A DNA stretch of 64,000 nucleotides, taken from assembly GCA_036785705.1 (NCBI GenBank), contig JAWUZG010000159.1, positions 4,464,001 to 4,528,000 of the forward strand, given 5' to 3'. Made by a program: the position numbers and the translations under genes. Below the pieces are notes generated by a model that worked only from the letters and a program-made list of their open reading frames with translations, did no database searches and was not told where the DNA came from. The DNA is from Acanthornis magna. Lineage: Eukaryota > Chordata > Aves > Passeriformes > Acanthizidae. Positions 1 to 13,200 of the stretch are shown here, in pieces; position 1 is the first letter of the stretch; each line of letters begins with the position of its first letter.

Positions 1-303
1 CCTGGGGGTTTTGTTGGCCCCCGACATGGCAGCAGTGTCCTGGGGGTTTTGTTGGCTCCGGACATGGCAGCAGTGTCCTGGGGGTTTTGTTGGCTCCGGA
101 CATGGCAGCAGTGTCCTGGGGGTTTTGTTGGCCCCCGACATGGCAGCAGTGTCCTGGGGGTTTTGTTGGCTCCTGACATGGCAGCAGTGTCCTGGGGGTT
201 TTGTTGGCCCATGACACGGCAGCAGTGTCCTGGGGGTTTTGTTGGCCCATGACATGGCAGCAGTGTCCCGGGGGTTTTGTTGGCCCATGACGTGGCAGCC
301 CTT
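1..303. repeat. 38-bp minisatellite, about 8 units, continuing beyond the left edge
   Basis: A 38-bp unit beginning CCTGGGGGTTTTGTTGGC and ending in CATGGCAGCAGTGT recurs at 1, 39, 77, 115, 153, 191, 229 and 267. Units differ by a few bases, for example CCCCCGACATGG, CTCCGGACATGG and CCATGACACGG. The last copy decays after about 298. Because 38 is not a multiple of 3, all three frames are read in turn, which creates spurious repetitive open frames on the plus strand. The array is cut by the window edge, so its true length is unknown. Confidence 0.97.
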
Positions 304-2337
304 GCCCTGAGCCTGGGGATGGCCCTGCAGGTGTGTGGGGCTGGCTGGGCACAGCCCAAGCTGAGCTCCCAGCTCCGTTTCACCACAGACCCTCTGGCAT
401 TGCTCAGGCTCTGCACAGCCCTGAACGGCTGTAGAGCCCATGGGCCATTGCAGGGCCAGACACGAGCAAGGACTCACGACAGGATGATCAGGCACCCTCT
501 GAAACCAGTGAGAGACATTGCTTTGACTTCAGCAGATCCCAAAACCTTCCAAGATTCAGCACAAGCAAACAACTGGATAATTTATGGGCACTGTGATGGA
601 GGCTCGAGCTGAGGAAGCTGGCTGGGCTTTCACTGGAGGAGATTCATTAGCATTTATACAGCAAGAGTTGAAAAGCCCCTGCCCTGCCTCTGCTGGCCCA
701 CATCAGTGTCTTTCATCGTGACACTGCAGAAAGGAGGACTTGACAAGCCATCTAAATTAAGGCTGCGTGAGAAAAATATTCTTTATCTTGGGGAAAGAAA
801 GAAATTATATTAATATATAATGCCCTACATTTAACATTCCCTCAGTACCCTCCCACTTCTGAGTTGCTGTACGTGGAGATGTGATCATATATTAAACACT
901 GTGAATTCAAGATCTTCTTCTTTCTGGCAGTTTGTCTAGAGCTATCCTATAGAATGTGTTCAGCTTTTCTATTCATCTCAAAACTGGAATTTATTGGAAT
1001 GATACATTGGTTAGCACATCTGGGGACATCTGACAGCGCTGTACTTTGACTCCTCTCTTTTGTGTTTCATATACCTGTCAGAGCAGCACATGCATTTTCC
1101 TTTGCAGTCAATAGTGAACTAATTAGGGCATAATTAGAGCAACTATTGCTTTTCATGCATAAAATCGTAACGTCTCAACCGTGAGTCACTGTCTATAGTG
1201 TAAGATGTGCAGGCAGGTTGGCCTGTGGTTGCTGGGAGTTTTCCTGAAGCTTTAATTAGAGCTTTTTGCTGGCTCAGGGTTTCAGAATTGGGAAAGTAGA
1301 GTTGGGGACAGAGGAAATTATTTTCCTGGTTAGTTGCTACATCAGGACAGAGCTACAATCAGGGTTGTGAACTCAAGCTATAGGCAATCACAAAATTAAG
1401 AAAGTTTATAATGCTGAAAAACAGGGGTTTTTTTAACACAAATAGTCACATTTTCCAAATGCTGTTTACTTCATAATACTGATACCATTTGCTATGAATC
1501 CAAAACCATTTTATAAAATATAAGAGTTGTAGCTGAAGAGTTTCCTTTCAATGAAGAGGTGGATAGAAAATGAAAAGTTGGGGCTCTTCCTTGAAACTGT
1601 CAAAGTTTATGAGGCTGTCTGTCTGAGCTAGATGGGATTTGAGGCCATGTTACCAAGCTCTCTTTACAGGATAGAATCTTAAAAAATCAACAGCAAGAAC
1701 ACATTTAGAGGACATGTCTCTTCAGGTTACAGTGCCAGTCTGGCTCATGATACGAGGGAGTTAGAGCAAATTCAGGTTAGATCAATGCAGAGCAATTTTT
1801 CACAAGGCAACCACTTGCAGGGCTGCAGTGATACAGAAAAAACCCACCATGCTGAGATAGTTCAATTAAAAATTGTCTTATATTTAGCGAAGAGGAAAAA
1901 ATTATAAATCCAAGGCAAAAGAGGAAGAATAAAAACAAATTAATTTTTTTTAGCTGCATGGCACTTGAATGTGCTTTGAAGGGTTCTGTGTGCAGAGCAA
2001 GAAATTAATCTTACCTGGCAATGAATATTTACAGTATTGGGAATTCCATGCAGGGCCCAGCTTTGGTTTCCTGTGGAGACTGGAGCATAGTTTGCTGTCA
2101 CAAAACAAACAGTGAAGTTGTTCTGGAGAGGGATTTTCTTTCAGTTTTCCAGGAAAAATGGCATCAGTGAGAGCATAAAGGAGAGGTTTGGGATGGGTGG
2201 GAAAAGCCCCAGCTCAGCAGCCCAGCCCTGTGAGCAGCTGCTGTCACAGGGGCTCTGGGCTGAGCAGCTTTTGATGCCTTAAACAAGCTGGTAAAAATAT
2301 GAAGCAGACACAGCAGTGCAGGGAAAAGGGAATTTAC
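304..2337. other. Non-coding intergenic sequence
   Basis: No gene is recognisable. Just after the minisatellite a GC-richer stretch (about 300-620) gives a 111-codon frame with no domain or motif, read as chance. The rest is AT-rich. A patch around 1100-1200 has several TAATTA/ATTA homeodomain-type cores (CTAATTAGGGCATAATTAG), which could be a conserved regulatory element but cannot be proven from one sequence. Confidence 0.7.
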
Positions 2338-2888
2338 CTCGGTTCAATAGGATCCGAGGTGCCCAGACCCATCAAAGGTGGAAAACATGCCTGGAGCGAA
2401 TGACGAGTCGGGGCCCCCTGTACAACGCGTACCGGATTTTTATGGACCTCACAAAATTAGCGTATCTACTCAAAATCCCCCAATAAGAAACTTAATAAAT
2501 GAATAATTGCCCCCTATTCTAATGAACCCCCCCCAGTTGAGACTACAGCCTAGTTTACAAAAACACGTTCCAAGAGAGAACAGGTTGGAGCCTCTAGTTC
2601 TGAGAGAATGTGAATGTTTGGTCTTCCTCGCTTTGCAGGACCCAAACTAAGCTAAATATCAAACTACAAGGGTTGTAAACATGTAGGGCTAAAGTACAAG
2701 GAGTGTCTGTGCAGGGTACAAGGAGTGTGTTTAGAGGATAACAGGGAAGGGAAAGGGTATAAAAATGTATAAAAAGGGTATAAAAAGAAAATACAAAAAT
2801 CACCGGCATCACTTTCAGCTCTTTGCTCAGCAAAGAGAGATAGAAGAATTTACTTAACCAGCTGAATGTCTGGGGTTTAGTCACTCGG
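2338..2888. mobile_element. Probable solo LTR or LTR-like insertion, 541 bp, with 5-bp target duplication
   Basis: The block 2343-2883 is flanked on both sides by CTCGG (2338-2342 and 2884-2888), the 5-bp target duplication expected of a retroviral insertion. Read on the minus strand the element starts TGACTAAACC and ends CCTATTGAA, so only one terminal base departs from the usual TG...CA. It has base composition unlike its surroundings: CpG-bearing motifs around 2395-2440 (GACGAGTCGGGG, CAACGCGTACCGG), a GTACAAGGAGTGT pair near 2695-2735 and three TATAAAAA-type boxes near 2757-2790. The TATA boxes favour plus orientation and the termini do not decide it. There is no internal gag-pol sequence, so if correct it is a solo LTR. 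The family is not recognised with certainty. Confidence 0.6.
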
Positions 2889-5800
2889 AATCATCCTTTC
2901 ATGCAGAAAAGGTGATTTTTAAACACTTGGCCAACGGCGCCCTGGGTGAAATCTCCGTTTGTTCAGTACTCATTCCATGTTAAATATTAACCTTTGGAAA
3001 ATGGGTTTAGCTTTACAAAAGGTTAAAATAGTTCCCTTTTATTAAGCAGCATACTAATGCATTTTTGCAGCAGATATATGCAGGACTAAAACACAGGAGA
3101 TGAGTTTTCGAGCAAAAATTAATATGCACTGAATTGTAAGAAATAATGCTTTATTTTAGTACTTGATTAAGCAGCTGAGAAAATTATATGTCTTAACCAA
3201 ATGGAGAAATTTCTGTCCTTTTATATATCTCTTGATTTGGGGGCAATGCAAGTGCACTTATGAATCTTTCTTTTAAATAAAAATACAAATTAAATGCACC
3301 AATTAATAGCCAATGTGAAGGTGCTATCTTGTTAAAAGTGGAATTTGTCACTGCTATGTCTTCTTTCTGGGCATGCTTAAATAACTTGGTATCATTTCTA
3401 AGAGTTGGATTTTGTTAGAGCTGATTTATGGAGGCTTGCACACAACCTGACATGCACAGGAAAATGACAGGCAAGGGAAATCTAGAAATAATTTTTTTTT
3501 ATTTTTTTGCTACTAAGCATTAAATGATATTGCTTTCTTCAAATGAAAAATTTTTTCCTCCTCTTTACTTTCAAAATACCCTCTCACACCAAATATATGT
3601 TTCCTAATTACATACAGAATCAGTTTAGTTGTTCATTAACTACTCTGAATCAGCATCTTGGACCTTTCCACTAGAAAAAAAAATGTTTCCATTTCTGAAC
3701 ATCTCAAAATTCTTCTCTTTGAAGCTGAGAGATGCATCTGTACGGATTTCATTTAATTTTAAGATTTTTTTCCAAGACATCACTATCAGGAATGCAATTG
3801 CACTTTCATGTTAGTATGTAGATCCTGAGAGAAACCTATGTGAGATAATTACAATACCATTTAATTAACATTATTGTCATGTAACCACAATTAAGAACAG
3901 AGATTTTAATATACAGTAAAATTTTCAGCTGGAAGTTTCCAGTTTGTGAAATTATGGGCATGAGCAGCTCTGCAAATGTCTTGCTTAAAACATAGGATTT
4001 CTTGTTTAATTGTATTTATCTTTTACAAGTTTGTCAGATCCCGCACTACCCAGAATATTTACCACTTTTTGATAAATCTGGTCCCTCATGTATTTTAGGA
4101 TTTCTGCTGATATCCTGCGTGTGAACATGTCAAGGAATCTTTAGGTTCTTTCTATGAGTTACAGAGTTCTATTATGGCCCCATAAACCAATATAGGATAT
4201 GCTTCCTCCTCAGCTTGCCACGAGTCCTCACAAAAACTAGCATTGTTGTAATCCTTTCAGACTACGAGGAATAAGAAATAATGCAAAGGGCTCAGCTGGC
4301 TGCATCATATGGGATTCTCAGACTCCTGGCTTTAATTCATTTTTTCCAATTTGTTGAAGATGCTTTGAAGGCAGCATGAGCTCCAAGCTGCTCAGCTTCC
4401 ACAGGGGAAGGAGCTGGAGCAAAGGGCAAGCCTTTGGAGATGTGAGTGGTGCTGAAACCTCCTCTGGAAATCCCTCATTCCCTTTGCTCTTGGCAGTGCT
4501 GAAATCCAGATGGAGATCCTGACACTGGAATGCAGATGTCCTTTGTCTTCCCATCTTCCTCCAGAGGGATGGATCACACGGTGGAACCTTTATAAAAGAG
4601 AAGGATGGCTTTGGAATTGGTGCTGCAAAGATGGGGTTAGGTAGCAAATCACAGTCACCTGCAAAATGTGTGTTCCTCTCAGAACTCGTTCTCCTCCAGC
4701 TTTTTGTGTGTCATTTGTCAGAGTCTTCTGAAAAGAGGGTTCAGAAGTTTAAATGGTCAGAAACTAAAGCAGGCAGAGGCCAAAGTTAAAGCCTCCCATC
4801 AGCGCAGCCTCGGTGCAGGGCAGGACATGACTGATGTACCACCACAGTCACAGCCATCAGTGCCCACAGCCAGAGTGCGATGAAAGTCCATTTTGGGAAC
4901 AGCAGTGCTCTAATTGTGTACATGAACGTGAGGAAATTAATTTGACAAACTAAATGGCACATGAGATGCACCTTGGGTGAAACCCTGGGCCAGGCTGCCA
5001 TTACAGGGACAACAGCTGAAAGCATTCTCTGTTTACAGAGCCAGAAGCTATAGATGCACATATTCACCTAAATGAAGAGAAGAGCTTTCCTTGGAAACCT
5101 GCTTTTCTACCTGTGAAATCTGTGGGTAGCCAGGCCATTTATATATGTGTACAATTCCATTTTCTCACAATGAAAAGAAACTTAAACTTTTCTTTTCTTA
5201 AACTCAAGTCATCTCCACATCTTTCTCTCTTAAAATAATACATCACTATACATGTCCAGTCTAGCTCTAGAACTGTTCAGTCAGACTGAATGCGTGTGTC
5301 TATGTATGTATAAGCATATATATAAATATGCATAAAATTCAGGTTTAGACATTAGAAGAATAAACGCCAAATTGGACTACACATTAATCTATTTTTTTTT
5401 CAGTATGCAGTGACTATTTCCACCTTCATAATCCTCAGTGTAAAGTGTAAGTAACAGTTGTTCTATCTGTTGTAGCAAACCATAAGCACAAAAGGATTCA
5501 GAAAGTAATAACAAAGATAAATAACTTTGCAATAAAATTTCAGCTCCAGTAATTTCCCATTTATATTTTCTCACTGAATCACACAGTCCCAAGCAATGCA
5601 CTTTTTTACGTCTGGGCTGCATCATACAAAATAATTTTATATCTAATACTTCCCAGTGTGTCCAAAATATAACATCACATGCACAATGCATGACAGAGTG
5701 GTCGACGAATTATACAGAGCCTTCAAATAACATCACTGGGAATGTGATTTCATAGGCTTTCTAAGGCAATCAATCTTACCATATTATGAGGAATGAATTG

Positions 5801-8388
5801 TCAGTGAGGGGTTTTTTTATTCTACCAGGAATGTTTCAGAAGCTGTTACTTAAGGCTCCTTATTGTTGAAGGCTGCCTGCTGAAGATGTTTTTCCTGTGT
5901 GAAATTACTGATGTATTCCGCTTGTCTTAAAATTTAGATCTCAGTCAGCACAGCATTTTGCCAGAGCACATCACCTGAGGCTGTAGGAAATGTTATCAAG
6001 TGAAAGGAAGTGGAAACTTCGGGGAGGAGGAGGTGGGACTAGCAGGAGCAACAAAAGAATAGCTTTTGTGTATGAAGAGCTTGTCTTTGTCCCATCTAAG
6101 TCTAAGCTCTCTTATCTTCTCTCCGTCTCACACATACTCCCACACACTTATTTAAAATATGATTCGCAATGACAGCTTCGCCATGTCTTCCGAGGACAGA
6201 GGAAGATTAACTTCCCTCTTCTTTCCAAGAGAGTGGCTGGGATGTTCCTCCATATTTTTCTTAAAACAGCTGCAGCAAAGAGAAAAACCACCCTGGCAGA
6301 GGATGGGATTTACTCCTAGTTGGGCTTTTCTCTGATGCTGCTGCAGCGTGTCCAAGTCGGCTGAGGAACAGGTGTGATGTTCCTGTGGATTCCTGGCAGT
6401 CGTGAAGCCTTTTGGGGCTACAACTGCCTCATTTCCTTTCCTAGAAGTTTTTCCATGGGCGTTTTGAGCAGTTTGGGCTGGGCTTTCTGCAGAGTCCCTT
6501 CCAACAGACACTTGCACAGCTGAGCAGATGGCTTTGTGCGCTCTGTTATTAATGTCACCTCGGACACGTCACGTGGAGCCAAACGCAGCAAGACAAACAT
6601 GTCACTCTTCAAATTCGGCTCTCACTTCTGGGCATTGATCAGTTAAGTCACTCCTCATTCTCTAAGAGTTCTTCACCTGGAAAGACGTGAGGGCTTTACT
6701 GCCCACTGCAAACCTGGCAGGTTCACAGGGAGCTGAGAGTGTCTGCTCGCCACCAGCTGATTTCAGAACAAGAAGTAAAAGTGACAGAGCTGAACCAGCC
6801 AGTTCTCTCCCTCATGCCATCCCCTGGAAGATGATGTTCTAATCTTCTTTCAGATCCTTTTCTTGAATTTAAAAATGATTAGTTTAAAGGGGGGAGAAAA
6901 AAAGGGATAGCACAAACAGTCATAAAACTCTTTAATAAGAATTATTTTTCCCAGTGGGGTAAATATAATCTTTAGTTAGTTACATGAAGCTTACAGATTA
7001 CTGAGACAGAAGAATCCTGAGTGTGAAATTCTGCTTAGTATTTACCTAGATGCTGTCATCTTACTCTTTCTCTAGAGACAAATGCAAATGTGTGCCACAG
7101 GTTTTAGATATGCCATTAATTACTGCACACTGCACAGAGTCAGTGGATTCCATAAGTTGCTTTCAGTGTATAGGATACAGAGAAATTGTGCCAACATTTT
7201 TCAGATTGCAACTTACTGTCACTTCTGGAATCAGCTTGTGACAGCAGATGTTAATTCTCTGCTCAGCAGAAGCCTCAGCACTGGGAAGCAGCAAAGTTAG
7301 CAAGAACAGCTGTCATAGTTCAGTTCAATCTTAGCGTTTCCGAGACTTTTATATTCCTGCTCTATTGTAGAGAGGGAAATTTGACCTCAGAAATGGAAAA
7401 CCTGTTGCATCAGCAGCAGAGAAACAAAGATAGTGTTAATACTGATGGATGTGTGGTATGCATATGGAATCCAACAAACAGGAATGAATTTTTTAAAAGG
7501 GAAAAAGCCATTCACAAATTTAATTTATTATATAAAAAACAAGCTGTGCTTCAGATTAGTAAAATACTGTAGTATTTCTATGTAACATCTTTCAGAAATG
7601 CTTTTGCAGCTGTTTTTTATTCTATTTTAAAGACTTCTCCCTCCCCTGCTTCCAAACATTTGTCTCAAGCTCAGAGCACAGCACCGTTCAGTCACCAGGT
7701 ATCTCCTATTTCCTGCCCGAGGAATGAGCCTTTTCACATGAGGGCTTTGCTTTCAGCTTGCATCTTCTCTGTTGTCACTTTCCCAAACTGGAATTACCCC
7801 AGTGGTTTCAGTCCTTGCACCACATAAGTTGCTCCACTGAACTGGCTGCCGCCAACAATATAACACGGAATTGAAGATAAATTCGAAATTCTCCCAGCCT
7901 CCAAAAAAATGATGTGTTTCACACTAATGGGCCGCATCCATGAATCTGTTCAGAGCTGCAGTTCACAAGTGAATCCTCCTGTTGTCCCCACTTGGCACGT
8001 GTTGGTTCGAACAGATTCTTTCCTGAGAAAAATAAACCAGAATCTCTGCCCCTGAAGGGTCCTCAGGCCACCCAGCAGGGAGTGTGGATGCTGAGCCCAA
8101 ACCAGCACTTGCCCCTTGGATCCCTTTAGGATCTTGGGAAAGATCCCAAAGGTCAGACTAAATCCAGCCCGAAGGAAAACCCCAAAATTACATAAAATTT
8201 CAACAAATCAGCCTTAACACTGCAGGCTTCATTCCGCTGATCATCCCCTTTTGAAAGCAGTTTTTTGTTGTCTAGACCCTTGTAAGCAAATAATCTTCAG
8301 TGGTGTTAGAGGGGAGGGGATGGGAATTGCTGCAGGAAATTTGGACAAACAGCCTGGTCTGCAGATTCTTGCAGCTAAAAAATGTCCC
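2889..8388. other. Non-coding intergenic sequence, AT-rich
   Basis: No coding exon, RNA gene or complete transposon is seen. The open frames here (up to 121 codons on the minus strand near 6150-6520) lack recognisable domains. A GGTTCGAA motif near 8004 resembles a tRNA B box but has no A box or cloverleaf around it. Confidence 0.7.
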
Positions 8389-8410
8389 AAAAAAAAAAAA
8401 AAAAAAAAAA
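8389..8410. repeat. Poly(A) homopolymer, 22 bp
   Basis: An uninterrupted run of 22 A follows AATGTCCC. There is no flanking target duplication or recognisable retroposed body upstream, so it is called only as a homopolymer. Confidence 0.95.
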
Positions 8411-10004
8411 GCTCAGGGGATCCCTCTGATTCCAGAGCAGCAAATGGGAGGCAGGGGAGCTTTCTCCTTTACAGCTGAGATGCAAATGTTCCTCTCTGCA
8501 GTGCCTTTTGACATATATGTTGTCATATAAAAAGCTATGTAATGATATAAAATTGGACTGTATTTTTTCTTTCTTCATATATTTCCTTTAATCTGATTTA
8601 TGCAGTTTACTGGCAAGTGTGCATTTTCTTGGGAAAAACAGCACAGAGTAGCTCAGCAGGTTTATGTTTTAGACCCCTTGTTAAATAGCCAATATTTGTG
8701 AGTGATGTTCTGCCCCTGAAATAATGTTATTTTCTAATACTTAAGAACAGTACATTTTTGCCTTTAAAGTGCACTGTGTGCAAGAGACTTCTGTTTGTGA
8801 AGCAAACCAAAAAATCCCCAGATTATTGTGTGTAGAATTAATTTCAGTGACTGGAAATCAGGACCTCTATTTTCCCAAAAAGCAGAAATAGTTGTTCATT
8901 CCCACACAGTTACATTATACACACAAATAGCCAGGAACAAACACTGTCTGTCATTTGAATTATTTTTCTGCCTCCTCTTGTTAAATAATCTTGCAGATGT
9001 GCATACATTGAATTAATACTTGGCTGCTAGAACACAATGAGAAAATATTTAGTGTGTGATCTAGTTAGAATTACATATACTCAAAGCTTTTAATCTTGTG
9101 CTATGAATTTATCTCGGGTTTATGGGCTGTATTTTTAAATGCTTAATCTTCTGTGAGGATACATATATTTCCAGGCTTTTTTAAGAGTGGTTCTGATTTT
9201 TGAATTTCCTTGATCTTTCTTTAAACATTTTGTATTGATCTAATGTATATTTACATAATTCACAGTAATCACAGGAACAAAAGCACAGTCATGATGTACG
9301 AATAGTTGCATAAATATCCAATATATTCCAACAGCCTGATTATTCCATACCCTTATTAGTGGAATAATATTTCCTTCATAGAAATGACCATTTGCAACAT
9401 CTATTTTATAATGTATTTTATGACATTTTAATATGCACTGGTTTCCTTGGACTTAAGAGTTAGACCTTGGACTTAAGCATAAAATAAGACAGCTTCTAAA
9501 AAATACTAATTTGAATATTTGATATGGGAATGGACTTTCAAGCTCTATGGAAATAATTTAAATTCATTCATTAGAGTAAATATTTAAGTTTTATTTAGAG
9601 AAAAGGGGAGAAAAGGGAGGAAAGACAATTGTACACATACAATCAACTTTATATATAATAGCAATTATACATATGCAATATACTGCAATTATAATACGAT
9701 TAACTTTATATATAATAGTGGTTAGTCTTTCTGAAATGGGGGCGGGGGGGGCAGTTGGTCAGAGATGTTTTAGCACTTTGATAAATATTTTCACATTTCC
9801 ATTCCTGAGAAGTGATTACAAATAAAACCCAATGGAGTGAGGGTTTGTATCTGTAGAGAATTCTCCAAAACAGTGTCCAGGACACACAGCCACCCAGATC
9901 TATCAGATCAGCCCTCAGCATTGTTGGGATTCTTTCATCCTATTCTGTGAGCAGACAGTGGAGAACACACTGAATTCTTGGGGGTGCTTTAAAACAGTTG
10001 TGCC
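8411..10004. other. Non-coding intergenic sequence, very AT-rich
   Basis: No gene is seen. CCTTGGACTTAAG occurs twice between 9447 and 9480, and there is a 58-bp local duplication at 9641-9720. Otherwise the stretch is unremarkable AT-rich sequence. Confidence 0.7.
9641..9720. repeat. Short local duplication, about 58-bp period
   Basis: AACTTTATATATAATAG occurs at about 9645 and again at about 9702, with GCAATTATA repeated between them (9661 and 9684). This is a small AT-rich tandem-type duplication with no coding content. Confidence 0.8.
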
Positions 10005-10290
10005 CAAGCACTGACTCTATCAGCTCCCGACTTTTCCGCCAAAATTGCTCTTTCATTCTCGCCAGCCATAAAAGAGCCGAGCTCCCTGCGCCGGCTGACA
10101 CTCCATCAGCCGCAATCCATTCTGCTGGAGCTGTTTGCTTGTCAGATTTATTTGTGGCCGTATCTCACAGCAGACACCGCGTACAACTGCAGTTCCTTAC
10201 AGGGACGTTTCAGGAGAGGATGATGGATCTTCACGGCGATTTATATGGATCCAGATGCCGGGGATTTGCACAGCGTGAGGGACAAAGCAC
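10005..10290. promoter_or_regulatory. Candidate conserved regulatory element (CpG-retaining block)
   Basis: Within AT-rich, CpG-poor surroundings this block holds about fifteen CpG dinucleotides (for example TTCCGCC, GCGCCGGC, CCGCGTAC, CACGGCGATT). It also has an uninterrupted non-repetitive character and AT-rich transcription-factor-like cores such as GATTTATTTG and GCCATAAAA. Methylated neutral DNA normally loses CpG, so retention suggests purifying selection or an unmethylated regulatory state. A 131-codon frame (9998-10393) overlaps but has no recognisable domain. The call is inference from composition only. Confidence 0.3.
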
Positions 10291-13200
10291 TTCTTCATGG
10301 CAACACCTTTTTAGAGCACAACCTGTGTATTTTTTCACGGGAGGATTTGGGGGTTTTCTATTTATCTGCTTGTGTTGTCATATCTTGTTATAAAGTTAGG
10401 GAATCCTGAACTTGTTTTCAATTAGATTGGAGTTATTTCTAGATTTGAAACATGATTTATTACCAGGGGTTTCATATGCTGGCATTGATAAAAATGTCAA
10501 TTTCGGCAAAGCATACTTATCACTGGATTTTTAAAGTGATGAGCACTGCTGAAAATCTGGGGCAAAATATTTTCTGCTGAAACACCTGCAGACTGCATTG
10601 GGAAAAGAGCCCATTTATGAACTATTTCCAGTGTAACATTCAGCATCCATCCTTGGTTAATCGAGAATACTTTATACACCTTTGTCCATGTGGAGAATTT
10701 TATCTTTATCACCAGTTTTTAAACAAGAATAGAGCTGAGTACATGGAATATATTGGATTTTTATTGCCATTCTCCAGTTAGTTACCTCAGAAATTCTCAG
10801 GCATTGCCTTTCCCAGTCTGCATTCTGAGAGCTGGACGTGGCTGCAGGGCCATCGTGGCTCTGGAATATTTGTCTGTACACTCTTGGGATTACTGAACAA
10901 ATTCGTGGCACTTGTGTTCCCTGGATTCCTCGCTCCAAAATTGGAACTATGAACTGTAGGATTTGTCAATACTGTGCAAAGCATTTCTGCCTCACAGTTC
11001 TCCAAATTAACTCGAACACCAGGAGCTTGGTGCTTGATGGAGGCTTTGATAAAACAAATTATCCTGCTCCTGACACCATCTGGCTGAACTGCACTGCTTT
11101 TGTAGCTGCACCACAATATTCTGCAGGGCAGAGGTTTGTTCACAGTCCTAATGAAATCAGGTGAGGCTTCACGGGGTCTTGCACAAGATGGTGGTTCTGA
11201 GAGTGCAAAGTGTGATATAACAACCCATCAATTAATGGCTCAGCAATGAGTCCCTCTCAGTTCAAACACCAGAACCTGTCCTGCCCTCTGCCCCCACCCC
11301 AGGGCTGCTGGGGCTGAAGGGCACAGCCTCGCTCAGTCTCTCAGGGTCACTCAGTCCTGCCCCGTGCTGCCCAGCCAATTTATCGACACTTCCGTGCCAC
11401 ATTATGACAATGCAGACACTTTTGTCCTATTTTTCCCCCCAACAAAAACCATTTTAACCTTAGTCCTGAACACAAAAAGTGCTGAGAATGTTTCACATGT
11501 TACATGCTATACCTTCTAAATAATAATCCCTAGACAGACACTTGTAATGTGATTTTAACTCTGCCCAGCAATTGTACTAACAGGTGTGGTGCAAGAAGGA
11601 AACCAGACTAATTCAAACTATTTCTAAGTAAAAGAGGAGTGGGAAATAGATAAGGCATATTATGAATAATAGAGTTGCTGTATCCTGCCCTACAAGGAGT
11701 GCCAATACAGATCATTAACATAAACTCGCAGGACCTGTGCATTATGTTTTATATCATTTCCTTTTTTTTTCCTGGATACAGATAAGGCAAGGAGATACTG
11801 AGTAATCTATTATGGCATCATGATTTTCTTAGTGGACTTGTATCAATTCTGAACCCAACTTGAAGACATCCCCTATTATTTTTTGGTTTTGCACTACTTC
11901 TAATCAAAACACCACTAATATCCTCCAAGGACTTGATAGGCACTCTGGTAAACTCCATGGAAACCATGTGGATAACACCTGAAATGCTGGGGCTAATAAT
12001 GAATAACTTGTGCTACCAAACTAGAACGGTTTATCCTGTGTGCAAAGCAGGCACTCGGGGGTTTGGCCTTAGAGAATTCTTAGAGAATTATTCTTAGGGG
12101 TTCTTAGAGAATTATTTCACAAAATTTTACATCCCAGACTACCCTGGGACAGCTCTAGTTTTACCACTTTCAAAATCTCTGCAATATTAAGAAGAGAGAA
12201 TAAATTACATGGTCACTACAGTCCATTGGATTTTACTCTGACTTCATTCTTTATAAGACTGTTAAAGATTTTGTTCTTCAAGCAGCAGCCTGTGGGTGGT
12301 ATAAAAAACTACAGTCTGAGCACTTGAGCGAATTGCTGAAGTGCCCAGAGGTATGTGCATCCAATGCTGAGAGCCCAGGAGCAATTCTGACCTTTCTGCC
12401 TGCAATTGGGTATTTCTTCAGTAATGGATTTTCCCCCTACTGTTCTGCTTGGGTTTTTATAATAAAGGGAATTCTTTGGCCACGCTGGCAAACATCAGTT
12501 GCTATAGAAATGTGAAACTGTTTACAGGTGCATTATTGAATTGTGCTCCCTTCCTGGGACTAACAAGTGACTTGTGTTTATTTGTGATGGGCCAAGCAGC
12601 GTTCAGCAGCGAGGGGAATGGGGGGCACAGGTCAGAGGGGCAGAGCACCTCAAAGCCATTCTGCCTTTGTCTTTCCAGAGAATGTCTGTCACCTGCAGTG
12701 TCTTAGACAATTTCTTATGCAACTTTGGCTGGAAGCTCTGCTAAAATGCAAGCCTTGTGCTCATTGATTGATACTCGCTGTAGATATGAAGGGAGGAGCA
12801 CAAACCTCTCTAATATGGATATGATTTTCTGTGTTCCCTGCTCCGCCCGTGAGGAGAGCAGGAAGACACCGAATTTCATGGCACATGTTTTTCCATGTTC
12901 TCCTGAGAGGACGCACTGCTCAGACAGAGCTTGGGAAGATATGATTCCAAACTTCATTATAATAGTACTCAAAACATATTTAATGACATTAGATCCACAT
13001 TTTAGGGCCCAACAATCTGATTCAGAGGTTTCAGGGCTCCTCATTTGATACCAAATGCAGTTTTCCAGCATGAACACAGGATAAAGGGCACAGAAGCATC
13101 ACCTGTTCCTTCTGCTGCCAGAAAACACAGACTGTTTTCCTATACCTGCCTACTCCATGATGCATTTCAGCTTTTATGACAGTCGTTCACTCTCAAATGA

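Noticed and set aside
1..303. Possible CRISPR array or repetitive protein gene
   Set aside because: Units are contiguous 38-bp tandem copies with no unique spacers, in a vertebrate genome. The period shifts frame each unit, so it is a minisatellite.
7990..8015. tRNA B-box-like GGTTCGAA
   Set aside because: No A box, acceptor stem or cloverleaf can be formed around it.
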